This document shows, piece by piece, positions 19,456-30,368 of a stretch of 64,000 nucleotides of DNA. Position 1 is the first letter of the stretch, and every line of letters begins with the position of its first letter. A program made the position numbers and the translations under genes. The DNA is from an uncultured Pelagibacteraceae bacterium. Its GTDB lineage: Bacteria > Pseudomonadota > Alphaproteobacteria > Pelagibacterales > Pelagibacteraceae. Where the stretch lies: assembly GCA_902605865.1 (NCBI GenBank), contig CACLEJ010000005.1, forward strand, positions 1 to 64,000. Reading direction: 5' to 3'. The notes under the pieces were generated by a model. It saw nothing but the letters and a program-made list of their open reading frames with translations. It was not told the origin of the DNA and did not search any database.

Positions 19456-20714
19456 TAATCAATTTTATTCATTTTGGATGATCTACCAAGATCTTCTTCA
19501 ATACGAATTAGTTGGTTATATTTTGCTATTCTTTCTGATCTAGCAAGAGATCCTGTTTTGATTTGATTTGAATTGGTACCTACTGCTAAATCAGCAATAA
19601 ATGTATCTTCGGTATCACCAGATCTATGTGAGATGATTGTTTTAAAACCAATAAGTTGAGCAAATTTTATTACCTCTAACGTCTCGGTTACAGTTCCAAT
19701 TTGGTTCAATTTTATTAAAATACTATTTGCAGATAAGTTTAGAAAGCCTATTTTTAATCTTTCAAGATTAGTTACAAAAAGATCATCACCTATTATTTGT
19801 GTTTTATTTCTTGTTCCATTTACAAATTTTGACCATGCCTTCCAATCATCTTCACCAAATGGGTCCTCAATTGATTTAATTTGATATTTTTTAATAAGTT
19901 GTAAGTATTTTTTAATTGATTGATCAACACTTATGTAATTTTTAGAATGAATTGAATATTTGCCTTTTTTAATTAATTCATTTGCTGCAACATCTAAACA
20001 AATTGATATATCTTTACCATTTTTAAAACCTGATTTTTTTATAGCTTGAACTATAAGTTTTAATGCACTTTCATTATCACTTATCATTGGTGCAAAACCT
20101 CCTTCATCACCTACATTAATAGAGTGACCAGCTTTTTTTAATAATATTTTTAAATTGTTAATTACTAAAAAACACATTCTGACAGCATCATTAAATGATT
20201 TTGCTTTATCAGGTCTAATCATAAACTCTTGTATTCTAAGGCCATTATCAGCATGTGCACCTCCATTAATAATATTCATTAAAGGAAAGGGTAGTTTAAA
20301 ATTTTTTTTAACAATAAAATTTTTATATAAAGGTATTTTTTTAACTTTTGCCGATAGTTTTTTTGCAGCCATTGATACAGCCAATATTGTATTCGCACCT
20401 AACTTTGTTTTTTGTTTAGTTCCATCTAATTTAATAAGAATACTATCTATTCTTTCTTGGTCATGGATGTTTTGATTTTTTAATTTTTTTGAAATTAATT
20501 TATTAACAGTTGCAACTGGTATTAAAACACTTTTTCCTAAGTATTTTTTATTACTCTTATCTCTTTTTTCATACGCCTCAAAAGTTCCTGTTGAAGCGCC
20601 TGAGGGACAAATTGCTGACGCACTTAAATTATTTGAAAATACTTCAGCCTCAATGGTGGGATTTCCTCTACTATCATAAACCTGTCTGGCTACAACTCGA
20701 TGTATTTTACTCAT
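19455..20714 (-). CDS. eno: Enolase
   Basis: 419 aa; ARQVYDSRGNPTIEAEV, NVGDEGGFAP, SHRSGDTEDTFIADLAV. Confidence 0.98.
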   Translation of the reverse strand: MSKIHRVVARQVYDSRGNPTIEAEVFSNNLSASAICPSGASTGTFEAYEKRDKSNKKYLGKSVLIPVATVNKLISKKLKNQNIHDQERIDSILIKLDGTKQKTKLGANTILAVSMAAKKLSAKVKKIPLYKNFIVKKNFKLPFPLMNIINGGAHADNGLRIQEFMIRPDKAKSFNDAVRMCFLVINNLKILLKKAGHSINVGDEGGFAPMISDNESALKLIVQAIKKSGFKNGKDISICLDVAANELIKKGKYSIHSKNYISVDQSIKKYLQLIKKYQIKSIEDPFGEDDWKAWSKFVNGTRNKTQIIGDDLFVTNLERLKIGFLNLSANSILIKLNQIGTVTETLEVIKFAQLIGFKTIISHRSGDTEDTFIADLAVGTNSNQIKTGSLARSERIAKYNQLIRIEEDLGRSSKMNKID

Positions 20715-20763
20715 TAAAAGAATAAAGAAATTAAATTTATTAAATCAATTATCAGTTCCATTT

Positions 20764-21588
20764 TTACTTTTTAACTAAATTATCTATTTCTACAATTTGA
20801 TTAATTAACTCGTCTAATTTGTCTAATGGGACCATGTTTGGACCATCTGATGGAGCATTATCAGGGTCCTGATGTGTCTCCAAAAAAATTGCTGCAACGC
20901 CTACTGCAACTGCTGCTCTCGACAAATACTCAACAAATTCTCTTTGACCACCACTTTTTTCACCTAGACCACCAGGTTGTTGCACTGAATGAGTTCCATC
21001 AAACACTACTGGATAACCATTTTTTGCCATGATGGGAATAGACCTCATATCTGAGACCAATGTATTATAACCAAAGCTTGCTCCTCTTTCGGTCACTAAA
21101 ATATTTTCATTACCACTATCAGAAATTTTTTTGGTTACATTCACCATATCCCATGGTGCTAGGAATTGACCCTTTTTCACATTAATAATTTTATTGGTTT
21201 TAGCAGCAGCAATTAATAAATCTGTTTGTCTACAAAGAAACGCTGGTATTTGAAGAACATCTACGTGATGAGAAACTAGGGAACATTGTTCTTCATTATG
21301 TATATCAGTAAGAACGGGTACGTTAATATCTTTTTTGATTTTATCAAATACAGGCAGGGAGTTTTCTAAACCAGCTCCTCTTTTGCCTTTCAAGCTTGTT
21401 CTGTTAGCCTTATCAAAAGAGGTTTTATAAATAAATCCTATATTATACTTTGTTGTAATTTCTTTAATTTTACCTGCCATGTCCAAAGCATGTTGCTCGG
21501 TCTCAAGTTGACAAGGACCAGATATTAAACAAATTTTATTTTTGTTTGAAATTTGTATACCGTTACAATTAACTATTTTATTTTCCAT
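20764..21588 (-). CDS. kdsA: 3-deoxy-8-phosphooctulonate synthase
   Basis: 274 aa; [29 protein letters not shown] motifs. Confidence 0.97.
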   Translation of the reverse strand: MENKIVNCNGIQISNKNKICLISGPCQLETEQHALDMAGKIKEITTKYNIGFIYKTSFDKANRTSLKGKRGAGLENSLPVFDKIKKDINVPVLTDIHNEEQCSLVSHHVDVLQIPAFLCRQTDLLIAAAKTNKIINVKKGQFLAPWDMVNVTKKISDSGNENILVTERGASFGYNTLVSDMRSIPIMAKNGYPVVFDGTHSVQQPGGLGEKSGGQREFVEYLSRAAVAVGVAAIFLETHQDPDNAPSDGPNMVPLDKLDELINQIVEIDNLVKK

Positions 21589-23200
21589 TAAAAGATTTTG
21601 CAGCTTTAATAAATGAAGAGAATAAAGGATGAGGATTCAAAGGTCTAGATTTAAATTCTGGATGAAATTGAACTCCAATAAACCATGGATGATTTTTAAG
21701 TTCAATAATTTCAGGTAATTGATTGTCAGGAGAAATTCCTGAAAACATCAAGCCTTTTTTTTCAAATTTTTGCATTAAATTTATATTGACCTCATATCTA
21801 TGTCTGTGTCTCTCTTTAATCATGTTGGATTTATAGATATTTTTTATGGCAGAATTATTTCTTAGTTTTGCCTCATATAGACCTAATCTCATTGTTCCTC
21901 CAAGATTTTTATCAGTTCCTTTTATAATTTTTCCATCTTTGCTCCATTCATCAATTAATCCTATTACGGGAAAACAATTGTTATCTAGTTCACTAGAGCC
22001 AGCTTTTTTAATTTTAAGAATATTTCTTGCAAATTCAATCATTGCCATTTGCATTCCAAAACAAATACCAAGAAAAGGTATTTTTCTCTCTCTTGCATAT
22101 CTGATTGCTTCAATTTTTCCTTCCGTTCCTCTTTTACCAAACCCTCCAGGTATCAATATTCCTGATACATTCTTTAATTTTGATTTAATTTCTTTTGATC
22201 TAAGTTTATCTGATTCAACTCTTACCAAGTTAACTTTAACTTTATTTGAAATTCCACCATGCGTAAGAGCTTCATCAAGTGATTTATAAGCATCTTTTAA
22301 GTTTACATATTTGCCTATCACAGCAATATTTACTGTTCTTTTTGTTTTTAAAACTATATTTGTAATTTTTTTCCAAGGGAGCAAGTTTGGTTTTTTTCTA
22401 GATTTTATTTTAAAAAATTTTAAAACCTGCTTATCTAATTTCTGATTAAAGAAACTTATTGGGGCTTCATAAATAGTTTTTACATCAACTGTTTCTATAA
22501 CATTAGCAATATCGACATTACAAAATAAGGATATTTTTCTTCTTTGATCTAAAGGAATAGACTGTTGAGATCTACAGATCACTATATCTGGTTGAATTCC
22601 TATACTTCTTAATTCTTTAACAGAATGTTGTGTTGGCTTTGTTTTAATTTCATCTGAAGATTTTAAAAATGGAACAAATGTTAAATGAATAAATAATGAT
22701 TTTGATCTACCATTATCATTTGAAAACTGTCTTATAGCTTCTAAAAATGGTAAACTCTCAATATCTCCAACTGTTCCTCCAATTTCACAAATTACAAAAT
22801 CTTCATTTGTTATATCTTTTTTTATAAACTCTTTAATTCTATTTGTAACATGTGGAATAACTTGAACTGTTTTTCCAAGATAACCTCCTCTTCTCTCTTT
22901 TTTTATGATATCACTATAAATTCTACCTGTAGTAATGTTGTCAGATTGTTTGGCTGAGATATTTGTAAATCTTTCGTAATGTCCTAAATCTAAATCTGTT
23001 TCAGCGCCATCATCAGTTACAAAAACTTCACCATGTTGAAATGGACTCATTGTTCCAGGATCAACATTTAAATATGGATCCATTTTTCTTATTCTTACCT
23101 TATAACCTTGTGATCTTAGCAAATATCCTAGTGATGCTGATGATAAACCTTTACCAAGTGATGAAACCACGCCGCCAGTGACAAATATATATCGCGCCAT
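21578..23200 (-). CDS. pyrG: CTP synthase
   Basis: 540 aa; [15 protein letters not shown], glutaminase [19 protein letters not shown]. Confidence 0.98.
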   Translation of the reverse strand: MARYIFVTGGVVSSLGKGLSSASLGYLLRSQGYKVRIRKMDPYLNVDPGTMSPFQHGEVFVTDDGAETDLDLGHYERFTNISAKQSDNITTGRIYSDIIKKERRGGYLGKTVQVIPHVTNRIKEFIKKDITNEDFVICEIGGTVGDIESLPFLEAIRQFSNDNGRSKSLFIHLTFVPFLKSSDEIKTKPTQHSVKELRSIGIQPDIVICRSQQSIPLDQRRKISLFCNVDIANVIETVDVKTIYEAPISFFNQKLDKQVLKFFKIKSRKKPNLLPWKKITNIVLKTKRTVNIAVIGKYVNLKDAYKSLDEALTHGGISNKVKVNLVRVESDKLRSKEIKSKLKNVSGILIPGGFGKRGTEGKIEAIRYARERKIPFLGICFGMQMAMIEFARNILKIKKAGSSELDNNCFPVIGLIDEWSKDGKIIKGTDKNLGGTMRLGLYEAKLRNNSAIKNIYKSNMIKERHRHRYEVNINLMQKFEKKGLMFSGISPDNQLPEIIELKNHPWFIGVQFHPEFKSRPLNPHPLFSSFIKAAKSFNGK

Positions 23201-23240
23201 GGAATTATGTTATAGCCAATGATTTGTAAAAATAAAAGTA

Positions 23241-23543
23241 TTAATTATTATTTTCTGGTAATTTAGGAGCATCATCTGCATTTTCTTCTATTTTATCAAT
23301 TACAGACGTGTTTGAAGGAAGATCTCCTCGTGAAATAATAGTTAATCCTAGACTACAAATTATGAATAACGTTGCAACAATAGCCGTTGCTTTAGTCATA
23401 AAATTCCCAGCCGACCTTGAAAACATAAAGTTATCTTGAGAAACTCCAATACCCAAAGCTCCGCCTTCAGATTTTTGGAACAAAACTAGCAATACTAGGA
23501 TTGCTGCTAATATTATATTTATAATTAATAGTATGTTTTCCAC
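23241..23543 (-). CDS. secG: Preprotein translocase subunit SecG
   Basis: 100 aa; two TM segments, VLVLFQKSEGGALGIG motif. Confidence 0.94.
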   Translation of the reverse strand: MENILLIINIILAAILVLLVLFQKSEGGALGIGVSQDNFMFSRSAGNFMTKATAIVATLFIICSLGLTIISRGDLPSNTSVIDKIEENADDAPKLPENNN

Positions 23544-23548
23544 GACGC

Positions 23549-24295
23549 CTAATTAATTGATTTTTTCATTATATCAATAAATATTTTTTCATTTGTTGAA
23601 GCTCCACCAATCAAAAAACCATCAATATTATCGATTCTCATTAAATTTTTTATATTTTTTGGGTTTACAGAGCCTCCATATAAAATCTTAGATTTTGTAA
23701 ATTTTTTTGAAATCTTTAAGGTGTTTCTTATAAACGTAATATTTTTTTTTAAATTATTTTCACTAGGAATAATGCCTGTACCAATCGACCAAACAGGTTC
23801 ATAGGCAATTATAACTTGATTTAAATTCTTCAAATTTTTTAAACCTTCAAGTAATTGTTTTTTTAAAACATATTTTGTTTTATTTTTTCTTTTATCAATC
23901 AATTTTTCGCCTATGCATAAAATGACATTTAATTTTTCATTAAGTGCAGACTTAATCTTTAAATTAATTTTTTTATTATCATTTTCAGCTCTCGTTTCTG
24001 AGTGTCCAATTATAACAAACTTACCTCCTAAATCTTTAATCATCTTTGAGCTTATAGCTCCTGTGAAAGGTCCATAGTTTATTTGTGTATGACAATCTTG
24101 AGCACCAATTTTAATATTTGATTTTTTTGTTTTATCTACAAAAGATTTGATCAATGTATAAGGTGGACAATAAATAATATTGGCTTTGAGTTTCTTCGTT
24201 TTTGAATAACTTATTACTTTATTTAATGAATTAACCGACTTAACTGACCCAAACATCTTCCAATTAGCAATGAAATACATTTTATTATTTGTCAT
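23549..24295 (-). CDS. tpiA: Triosephosphate isomerase
   Basis: 248 aa; FIANWKM, GHSETR, AYEPVWSIGTG, LYGGSVNPKN. Confidence 0.97.
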   Translation of the reverse strand: MTNNKMYFIANWKMFGSVKSVNSLNKVISYSKTKKLKANIIYCPPYTLIKSFVDKTKKSNIKIGAQDCHTQINYGPFTGAISSKMIKDLGGKFVIIGHSETRAENDNKKINLKIKSALNEKLNVILCIGEKLIDKRKNKTKYVLKKQLLEGLKNLKNLNQVIIAYEPVWSIGTGIIPSENNLKKNITFIRNTLKISKKFTKSKILYGGSVNPKNIKNLMRIDNIDGFLIGGASTNEKIFIDIMKKSIN

Positions 24296-24356
24296 AAAGA
24301 TTAATATAATTTATATGTTTATTTTTTTTTAGATCAATAAATAAAGACTATAGAAT

Positions 24357-25778
24357 ATGATAAATAAATTAAGAGGTTTCTCAAATTCAAAATTAGCTGG
24401 AGTACTTGTCGGAATTATTATAATTCCATTTGTATTTTGGGGTATGGGCAGTGTTTTTAGTGGAGGTAATACTAACAATGTTGCTAAGATTAATAATCAA
24501 GCAATTTCATCAAAAGATTTTGTAAATTTTATAAACGAGTCAAGACTCACTAATGATATTATAAAAGCAAATATAGATAAAAATATTATTGAAAATATTT
24601 TATCAGAATTAGTATCTGAAAAATTGATTGAGATGGAAATTAAAGAATTAAATGTATCAATGTCAGAGGAAGCGTTGGCAAATAAAATAAGATCTAATCC
24701 AATCCTACTGGGTGATAATAAGAAGTTTTCAAGAGTTAAGTATGAAAAATTTCTATTAGAAAATAACTTAAGTGCTTCGACATTTGAAAATTCATTAAAG
24801 AAACAAGAGTTAAAAGAAAATTTATTTAATTATATTAGTGGAGGAATTAAGTCGCCTTATTTTTTAAAAAATAAAATATATATCAATGAAAATAAAAAAA
24901 TTGAGATCGAATTTTTAGATTTAGACTTAGTTCATGATAAAACTGCAACTAAATTAGAAGTTGAGGATTTCATTAAAAATAATCAAGAAATTTTAAAAAT
25001 TGATTTTATTGATGTGACTTATGCAAAAATTACTCCTAAAAATCTAATAGAAATAGATGAGTTTAATGATGAATTTTTTAAGAAAATTGATGAAATAGAA
25101 AATAATATTTTAAACGGATCAAATATTAGAGAAATTAATGAAATTTATAATTTTAAACTAAATGAAATTAATAATTTTGTCTTGAATGATGATTCTGATG
25201 AAATACTTGAAGAAATTTACTCAAAAAGAAACCAGGATAAAATACAACTAGTTGACAAAAATGATTATTATGTAATTTTTGAAATATCAAATATTAATAA
25301 AAAAATTCCAAACAAAAATGATCCAAAATTTTTAGAAATCGTTAAAAATAACGTAATTTTAAAAAAGAAATTTGAATTTAATAAAAGTCTTTTTGAGAAA
25401 ATTGACGAAAAAATATTTAATGATGATGAGTTTTTGAAATTATCAAAAGATACAAATAATATTAAGACTGTAACTATTAAAAACAGTAATGATTACGAAG
25501 TTTTTGACCCAGATTCTTTAAAACTTTTATACACATTACCAAAAGAAAGTTTCTCTTTAGTAACTGGGGAAACAAATAAAGTTTTTCTTACAAAAATTAA
25601 GAATATTTATTATGCAGATATGGAAAAAAATACTGATAATGTTAAAGAATATTCTACTAAAGCAAATAACGATATTATTAATGATGTTTATACATCCTAT
25701 GATCTATCTTTAAATTCAAAATATAAGGTAAAAATTTTCAATCAGACAATTGATAGAGTTAAAAATTATTTTAGATAA
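24357..25778 (+). CDS. SurA_N/PpiD-type membrane-anchored periplasmic folding protein
   Basis: 473 aa; N-terminal TM (LAGVLVGIIIIPFVFWGMGSVF) then SurA_N-like region VAKINNQAISSKDFVNF; located before trpE. Confidence 0.82.
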   Translation: MINKLRGFSNSKLAGVLVGIIIIPFVFWGMGSVFSGGNTNNVAKINNQAISSKDFVNFINESRLTNDIIKANIDKNIIENILSELVSEKLIEMEIKELNVSMSEEALANKIRSNPILLGDNKKFSRVKYEKFLLENNLSASTFENSLKKQELKENLFNYISGGIKSPYFLKNKIYINENKKIEIEFLDLDLVHDKTATKLEVEDFIKNNQEILKIDFIDVTYAKITPKNLIEIDEFNDEFFKKIDEIENNILNGSNIREINEIYNFKLNEINNFVLNDDSDEILEEIYSKRNQDKIQLVDKNDYYVIFEISNINKKIPNKNDPKFLEIVKNNVILKKKFEFNKSLFEKIDEKIFNDDEFLKLSKDTNNIKTVTIKNSNDYEVFDPDSLKLLYTLPKESFSLVTGETNKVFLTKIKNIYYADMEKNTDNVKEYSTKANNDIINDVYTSYDLSLNSKYKVKIFNQTIDRVKNYFR

Positions 25779-27235
25779 TGTTGAATATTGATCTAAAGTT
25801 ATTCAAGAAAAATCACAAAAAAAGTAAAAATCAAGTTCTTTACCATTCGATAAAGTCAAGTGGCTTAAAAGAAATAGAAAATTTAATTAATAACTTCTTA
25901 AATGTAAGAAATAGCTTCGTATTCGAGTCTGTAGAAAAAGGTTTCATAAAAGGTAGATATACAATTTTTGGTAAAAATCCTGATAAGATTTGGGAATTTA
26001 ATAATAATAGCTGTGTTTTAAATTATGGAAATAAAAGAAAGAAATTAAGAGGAACCCCGAAAGATAATATTGAGAAAATAATCGAAAATTTTAATTTTAA
26101 AATACCAAGTGAATTACCACCAATTAGCTCAATTATTTCAGGTTATTTCTCTTATGATGCAATAAGATATATTGAGAAAATTCCAAATAGTGCAAAAGAT
26201 GACCTTAAAATTCCTGATGCAAGAATTTTGAGACCAAAAAATCTAGTTGTTTTTGATAATGTTAAAAAAAAATTATTTTTTATAGTTAATTGTTTTTTTG
26301 ATGAAAAAATCAAAAATTATCAAGCTAAGTATGACCAAATTCAAAAAGAAATAGAAGAAATGATTTTTTTAGCAAACTATAATTACAAAATAAATCAGTC
26401 AAAAACCAAGATATCCAAACCAAAAGTTAAATCAAATATCTCAAAAAAGAAATTCCTCAGCAATGTTTCAAAAGCTAAAAATTATATTAAAATAGGAGAT
26501 ATTTTTCAAGTTGTTCTAAGTCAAAGGTTCGAAACTGATCTAAATAAAGAGCCAATAGATATTTATAAAAAATTACGAATTACTAACCCTTCCCCTTTCA
26601 TGTATTTTTTTAACTTTGAAGATTTCCAAATTATAGGTGCGAGTCCTGAGATACTTGTGAGACTTAGAGATAATAAGATAACTATTAGACCTATAGCTGG
26701 TACAAGACCTAGAGGCAAAAATAAAAAAGAAGATAAATTTTATGAAAAGGATCTTTTAAAAGATAAAAAAGAGCTTTCTGAACACTTAATGCTTCTTGAT
26801 CTTGGAAGAAATGATACTGGAAAAGTTTCTAAAATTAACTCTGTTAAAGTAACCGAAAGTTTTAAGATAGAGAGATATTCACATGTAATGCACATAGTCT
26901 CCAATGTTGAAGGTGTATTTAATAAAAAATTTGGCAAATTTGACACATTATTAGCTGGTTTTCCTGCTGGGACAGTATCGGGTGCTCCTAAAATAAGAGC
27001 TATGGAAATTATTGATGAATTAGAGACAACGAGGCGAAAAGTTTATGCTGGTGGTATTGGTTATTTTTCTGCAAATGGCGATTTTGATACTTGCATTGCA
27101 CTTAGAACGGCAATTTCAAAAGATAAAAAATTTTATGTACAGTCTGGAGCAGGAATTGTTGCTGATAGTAAACCAATTAATGAATTTAAAGAAACAGTAA
27201 ATAAAGCAAAAGCTTTAATTAAGGCTTTGGAGTAA
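25778..27235 (+). CDS. trpE: Anthranilate synthase component I
   Basis: 485 aa; SPEILVRL, IRPIAGTRPRG, LLDLGRNDTGKVS, AGFPAGTVSGAPKIRAMEII. Confidence 0.97.
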   Translation: MLNIDLKLFKKNHKKSKNQVLYHSIKSSGLKEIENLINNFLNVRNSFVFESVEKGFIKGRYTIFGKNPDKIWEFNNNSCVLNYGNKRKKLRGTPKDNIEKIIENFNFKIPSELPPISSIISGYFSYDAIRYIEKIPNSAKDDLKIPDARILRPKNLVVFDNVKKKLFFIVNCFFDEKIKNYQAKYDQIQKEIEEMIFLANYNYKINQSKTKISKPKVKSNISKKKFLSNVSKAKNYIKIGDIFQVVLSQRFETDLNKEPIDIYKKLRITNPSPFMYFFNFEDFQIIGASPEILVRLRDNKITIRPIAGTRPRGKNKKEDKFYEKDLLKDKKELSEHLMLLDLGRNDTGKVSKINSVKVTESFKIERYSHVMHIVSNVEGVFNKKFGKFDTLLAGFPAGTVSGAPKIRAMEIIDELETTRRKVYAGGIGYFSANGDFDTCIALRTAISKDKKFYVQSGAGIVADSKPINEFKETVNKAKALIKALE

Positions 27236-27238
27236 AAG

Positions 27239-27802
27239 ATGAAAATAATTTTAATTGATAATTACGATAGTTTCACATTCAATTTATATCACTATCTTTC
27301 ATCCTTTTCTAAAGTAGATGTTTATAGAAATGATAAAGTAGATCATCATTCTATTTTAAAAAAAGGGTATAACAAAATTGTAATATCTCCAGGTCCTGGA
27401 AACCCCAATCAAGCTGGAAACTGTTTAAAGATAGTAAAAAATTTATATAAAAAAATGCCAATACTTGGTGTTTGCTTAGGTCATCAAATTATTGGTCAAG
27501 TATTTGGTTCAAAGATAATTCAAGCTAAAAAACTTGTACATGGAAAAACAAGTAATATTAAAAATAAAAAAATTGGTATTTTAAAAAATTTACCAAAAAA
27601 CTTCTTAGCTACCAGATATCATAGTTTAGTAATTGATAGCAAATCCTTATCTAAAGATTTAAAAATTACATCTAGTACATCTGATGGGACAATAATGGGT
27701 GTTATGCATAAAGAATACAAAATCCATGGAGTTCAATTTCATCCTGAAAGTATCAAAACAAAATATGGTTTAAAAATTTTAGAGAACTTTGTAAAAGAGT
27801 AA
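27239..27802 (+). CDS. trpG: Anthranilate synthase component II (glutamine amidotransferase)
   Basis: 187 aa; DNYDSFTFNL, SPGPGNP, GVCLGHQ, VQFHPES. Confidence 0.96.
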   Translation: MKIILIDNYDSFTFNLYHYLSSFSKVDVYRNDKVDHHSILKKGYNKIVISPGPGNPNQAGNCLKIVKNLYKKMPILGVCLGHQIIGQVFGSKIIQAKKLVHGKTSNIKNKKIGILKNLPKNFLATRYHSLVIDSKSLSKDLKITSSTSDGTIMGVMHKEYKIHGVQFHPESIKTKYGLKILENFVKE

Positions 27803-27804
27803 AA

Positions 27805-28797
27805 ATGGATCATTTTTTAGAAAAGCTCAGAAACAAAATAAATTTAAATTTTGATGAGAGTAAAAGTGCATTTAAGATTTTAATGAATGGTGAGGCAAAT
27901 GATCAACAAATTTATGATTTTTTAACTTTATTGTCCGATAAAGGTGAGGTTTCAGATGAAATAGCTGGAGGTGTATATATATTGAGAGATAAGTCAAAAA
28001 GAGTGAAAGCTGAAAATTGCATTGATACTTGTGGTACTGGTGGAGATGGAAAAGATACTCTAAATATTTCAACAGCATCAGCGCTTTTGTTAGCAAGCAT
28101 GGGTGTAAAAGTTGCAAAGCATGGAAATAAAGCAGTTTCATCTAAATGTGGGTCAGCTGACGTTCTTGAAGCCTTAAATATAAATATCAACTTGGAACCA
28201 AATCAAATCGAGGAACAGATTGAAAATAACAATTTTGGCTTCATGTTCGCTCCAAATTACCACTCAGCAATGAAATATGTTGGTCCAACAAGAAAAAAAA
28301 TTGGAAAAAGGACTATTTTTAATATGATAGGTCCATTAAGTAGCCCGGCGCTTGTTGAAAGGCAGGTAATTGGTGTTTTTGATAATAAACTTCTAAAAGT
28401 TTTTGCAAATGCACTAAAAAATCTAAATTTAAAATTTGCATGGATTGTAAATAGTGAGGATGGTCTAGATGAAATATCACCTTACGCTAAAACTAATGTT
28501 GTGCAACTGAAGAACAATCAAATATCTGAGTTTATTATTGATCCAAATGAGTTAAATGTTAATGCTGATAATTTTGAAAATTTAGTAGGAGATGATGCTA
28601 AATTTAATTCTGATAAAATTTTAAATATTTTTCAAGGAGAAGATAATGATTTTTCAAAAGCAGTATGTCTAAATGCTGCAGCAGGATTAATAGTTTCCGA
28701 AAAATATGATGATTTTAAAATTGCTTATAATTATACCAGAGGGTTTATTAAATCTGGAGCTGCATTCAAATATGTAAAAAATATACAGAATGTCTGA
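27805..28797 (+). CDS. trpD: Anthranilate phosphoribosyltransferase
   Basis: 330 aa; DTCGTGGDGKDTLNIST, KHGNKAVSSKCGSADVLEAL. Confidence 0.97.
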   Translation: MDHFLEKLRNKINLNFDESKSAFKILMNGEANDQQIYDFLTLLSDKGEVSDEIAGGVYILRDKSKRVKAENCIDTCGTGGDGKDTLNISTASALLLASMGVKVAKHGNKAVSSKCGSADVLEALNININLEPNQIEEQIENNNFGFMFAPNYHSAMKYVGPTRKKIGKRTIFNMIGPLSSPALVERQVIGVFDNKLLKVFANALKNLNLKFAWIVNSEDGLDEISPYAKTNVVQLKNNQISEFIIDPNELNVNADNFENLVGDDAKFNSDKILNIFQGEDNDFSKAVCLNAAAGLIVSEKYDDFKIAYNYTRGFIKSGAAFKYVKNIQNV

Positions 28798-29581
28798 AAA
28801 TATTCTTAAAAAAATAATTGATCAAAAAAAGATTAAAATTGAAAAATTAAAAAGTGAAATTGATATTAAGAACTTGATAGAATCAATTAATGAAAAGGAT
28901 GTTTTTTTTGATTTTAAGAAAAAAATACAAACTAATAACTCAGAAAATAAGATATCTGTAATTGCTGAAATAAAAAAAGCTAGTCCATCTGCAGGTATTT
29001 TGATAGATAATTACGACCCTGTAAAAATTGCAAATATATATAACTCTAAGAACGTTACTTGTTTGTCTGTATTAACTGAGGAAGACTTTTTTTTAGGAAA
29101 TTTATCTCATATTTCTGAAATTAAAAAAAAAATTGAATTACCTATTCTTTGTAAAGATTTTTTTGTTGATAAATTTCAAGTGCCTTTGGCAAAAAGTTAT
29201 GGTGCTGATGCAGTCCTGATTATATTAGCCGGTATTTCTGAAAAAACTGCAGATGAAATTTACGAGGAAGCTTTAAAACATAATATGAGTGTAATTGTTG
29301 AGGTTCATACTGTTGAGGAAGCAGAAAAATCAGTAAAATATCCTGATGCTTTGATTGGAATAAATAACCGAAACCTGAAAACTCTTAAAACTGAGATAAA
29401 TACAACTTATGATATATATAATGTTGTATCAAACCACTCTTCACCTCTAATTTCTGAGAGTGGTCTAAAAACAAAGGATGAGTTGCTTGAAATAAAAAAC
29501 AGGACCTCTATCAGCTGTTTTTTAATTGGTGAATCACTTTTAAAAAACTTGGAAAATAATAATATTTTTTCTCTTTTATAG
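28790..29581 (+). CDS. trpC: Indole-3-glycerol phosphate synthase
   Basis: 263 aa; VIAEIKKASPSAG, LCKDFFVDKFQV, IGINNRNLKTL, SESGL. Confidence 0.97.
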   Translation: MSENILKKIIDQKKIKIEKLKSEIDIKNLIESINEKDVFFDFKKKIQTNNSENKISVIAEIKKASPSAGILIDNYDPVKIANIYNSKNVTCLSVLTEEDFFLGNLSHISEIKKKIELPILCKDFFVDKFQVPLAKSYGADAVLIILAGISEKTADEIYEEALKHNMSVIVEVHTVEEAEKSVKYPDALIGINNRNLKTLKTEINTTYDIYNVVSNHSSPLISESGLKTKDELLEIKNRTSISCFLIGESLLKNLENNNIFSLL

Positions 29582-29628
29582 AAATTTTCCGCAATTTTTA
29601 TAGCATTTTAGCTGTTGTATAAATTAAG

Positions 29629-29643
29629 GAACTTTTATAGAAC
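29629..29643. promoter_or_regulatory. Putative LexA (SOS) box, GAAC-N7-GAAC / GTTC-N7-GTTC
   Basis: GAACTTTTATAGAAC, reverse complement GTTCTATAAAAGTTC, matching the alphaproteobacterial direct-repeat LexA box; upstream of the likely lexA ATG. Confidence 0.75.
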
Positions 29644-29665
29644 ATCAATGTACTTAATTTGTTCT

Positions 29666-30349
29666 ATGTTAACTAAAAAACAAAAAAACCTGCTTCTTTT
29701 TATCAACAAAAAGTTGAGATCTACAGGTGTGTCCCCTTCATATGAAGAAATGAAAGAATCATTAAGTTTAAAATCAAAATCTGGAATTCACAGACTTATC
29801 AGTGCATTAGAAGAAAGAGGCTTCATTAAAAGATTAGCCCACAAGGCAAGAGCATTAGAAGTAATTAAGTTACCTGAAACTGCATCTGCAAATGATATTT
29901 ATAATAGTTTTTCTCCAAGCGTTATTAAGGGAGGATTAGATGAGGAAAATTTAAATAATTCTAACGATACAGAGATCCCTGTTCTTGGAAAAATTGCTGC
30001 AGGAACTCCAGTTGAGGCTATACAGAATGAAGTTTCAAGAATTCCGCTGCCAGCAAACATTGAAAAAGATGGAGAATTTTTTGGTTTAAAGGTCCAAGGT
30101 GATTCTATGATTGAAGCTGGAATTAATGATGGTGATACTGTTATTGTTAAAAAAGCAGATACTGCAGATAATGGAAAAATCGTAGTAGCTTTAATTGATG
30201 ATCATGAGGCTATGTTGAAAAGAATTAGAAGAAAAGGTAAAACTGTTGCATTAGAAAGTGCAAATAGAAATTACGAAACAAAAATTTTTGGCCCAGATAG
30301 AGTAAAAGTTCAAGGAATTCTTGTATCTTTATATAGAAACTTTCAGTAA
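29666..30349 (+). CDS. lexA: LexA repressor
   Basis: Start set at [13 protein letters not shown] (ORF track extends upstream from a TTG through the LexA box). Cleavage site IAAGTP and catalytic [10 protein letters not shown] present. Confidence 0.94.
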   Translation: MLTKKQKNLLLFINKKLRSTGVSPSYEEMKESLSLKSKSGIHRLISALEERGFIKRLAHKARALEVIKLPETASANDIYNSFSPSVIKGGLDEENLNNSNDTEIPVLGKIAAGTPVEAIQNEVSRIPLPANIEKDGEFFGLKVQGDSMIEAGINDGDTVIVKKADTADNGKIVVALIDDHEAMLKRIRRKGKTVALESANRNYETKIFGPDRVKVQGILVSLYRNFQ

Positions 30350-30368
30350 AATAGTCTAAATAAATTCC

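Noticed and set aside
21846-22289. 147-aa plus-strand ORF opposite pyrG
   Set aside because: Entirely inside the conserved pyrG frame on the other strand; no family motif.
25740-25800. Possible trp leader peptide/attenuator before trpE
   Set aside because: trpE starts at the ppiD-like stop codon with no intergenic space for a leader.
29615-29665. Extended lexA N-terminus from TTG 29615
   Set aside because: Would put the LexA box inside the coding sequence, and the conserved LexA start is MLTKKQ at 29666.
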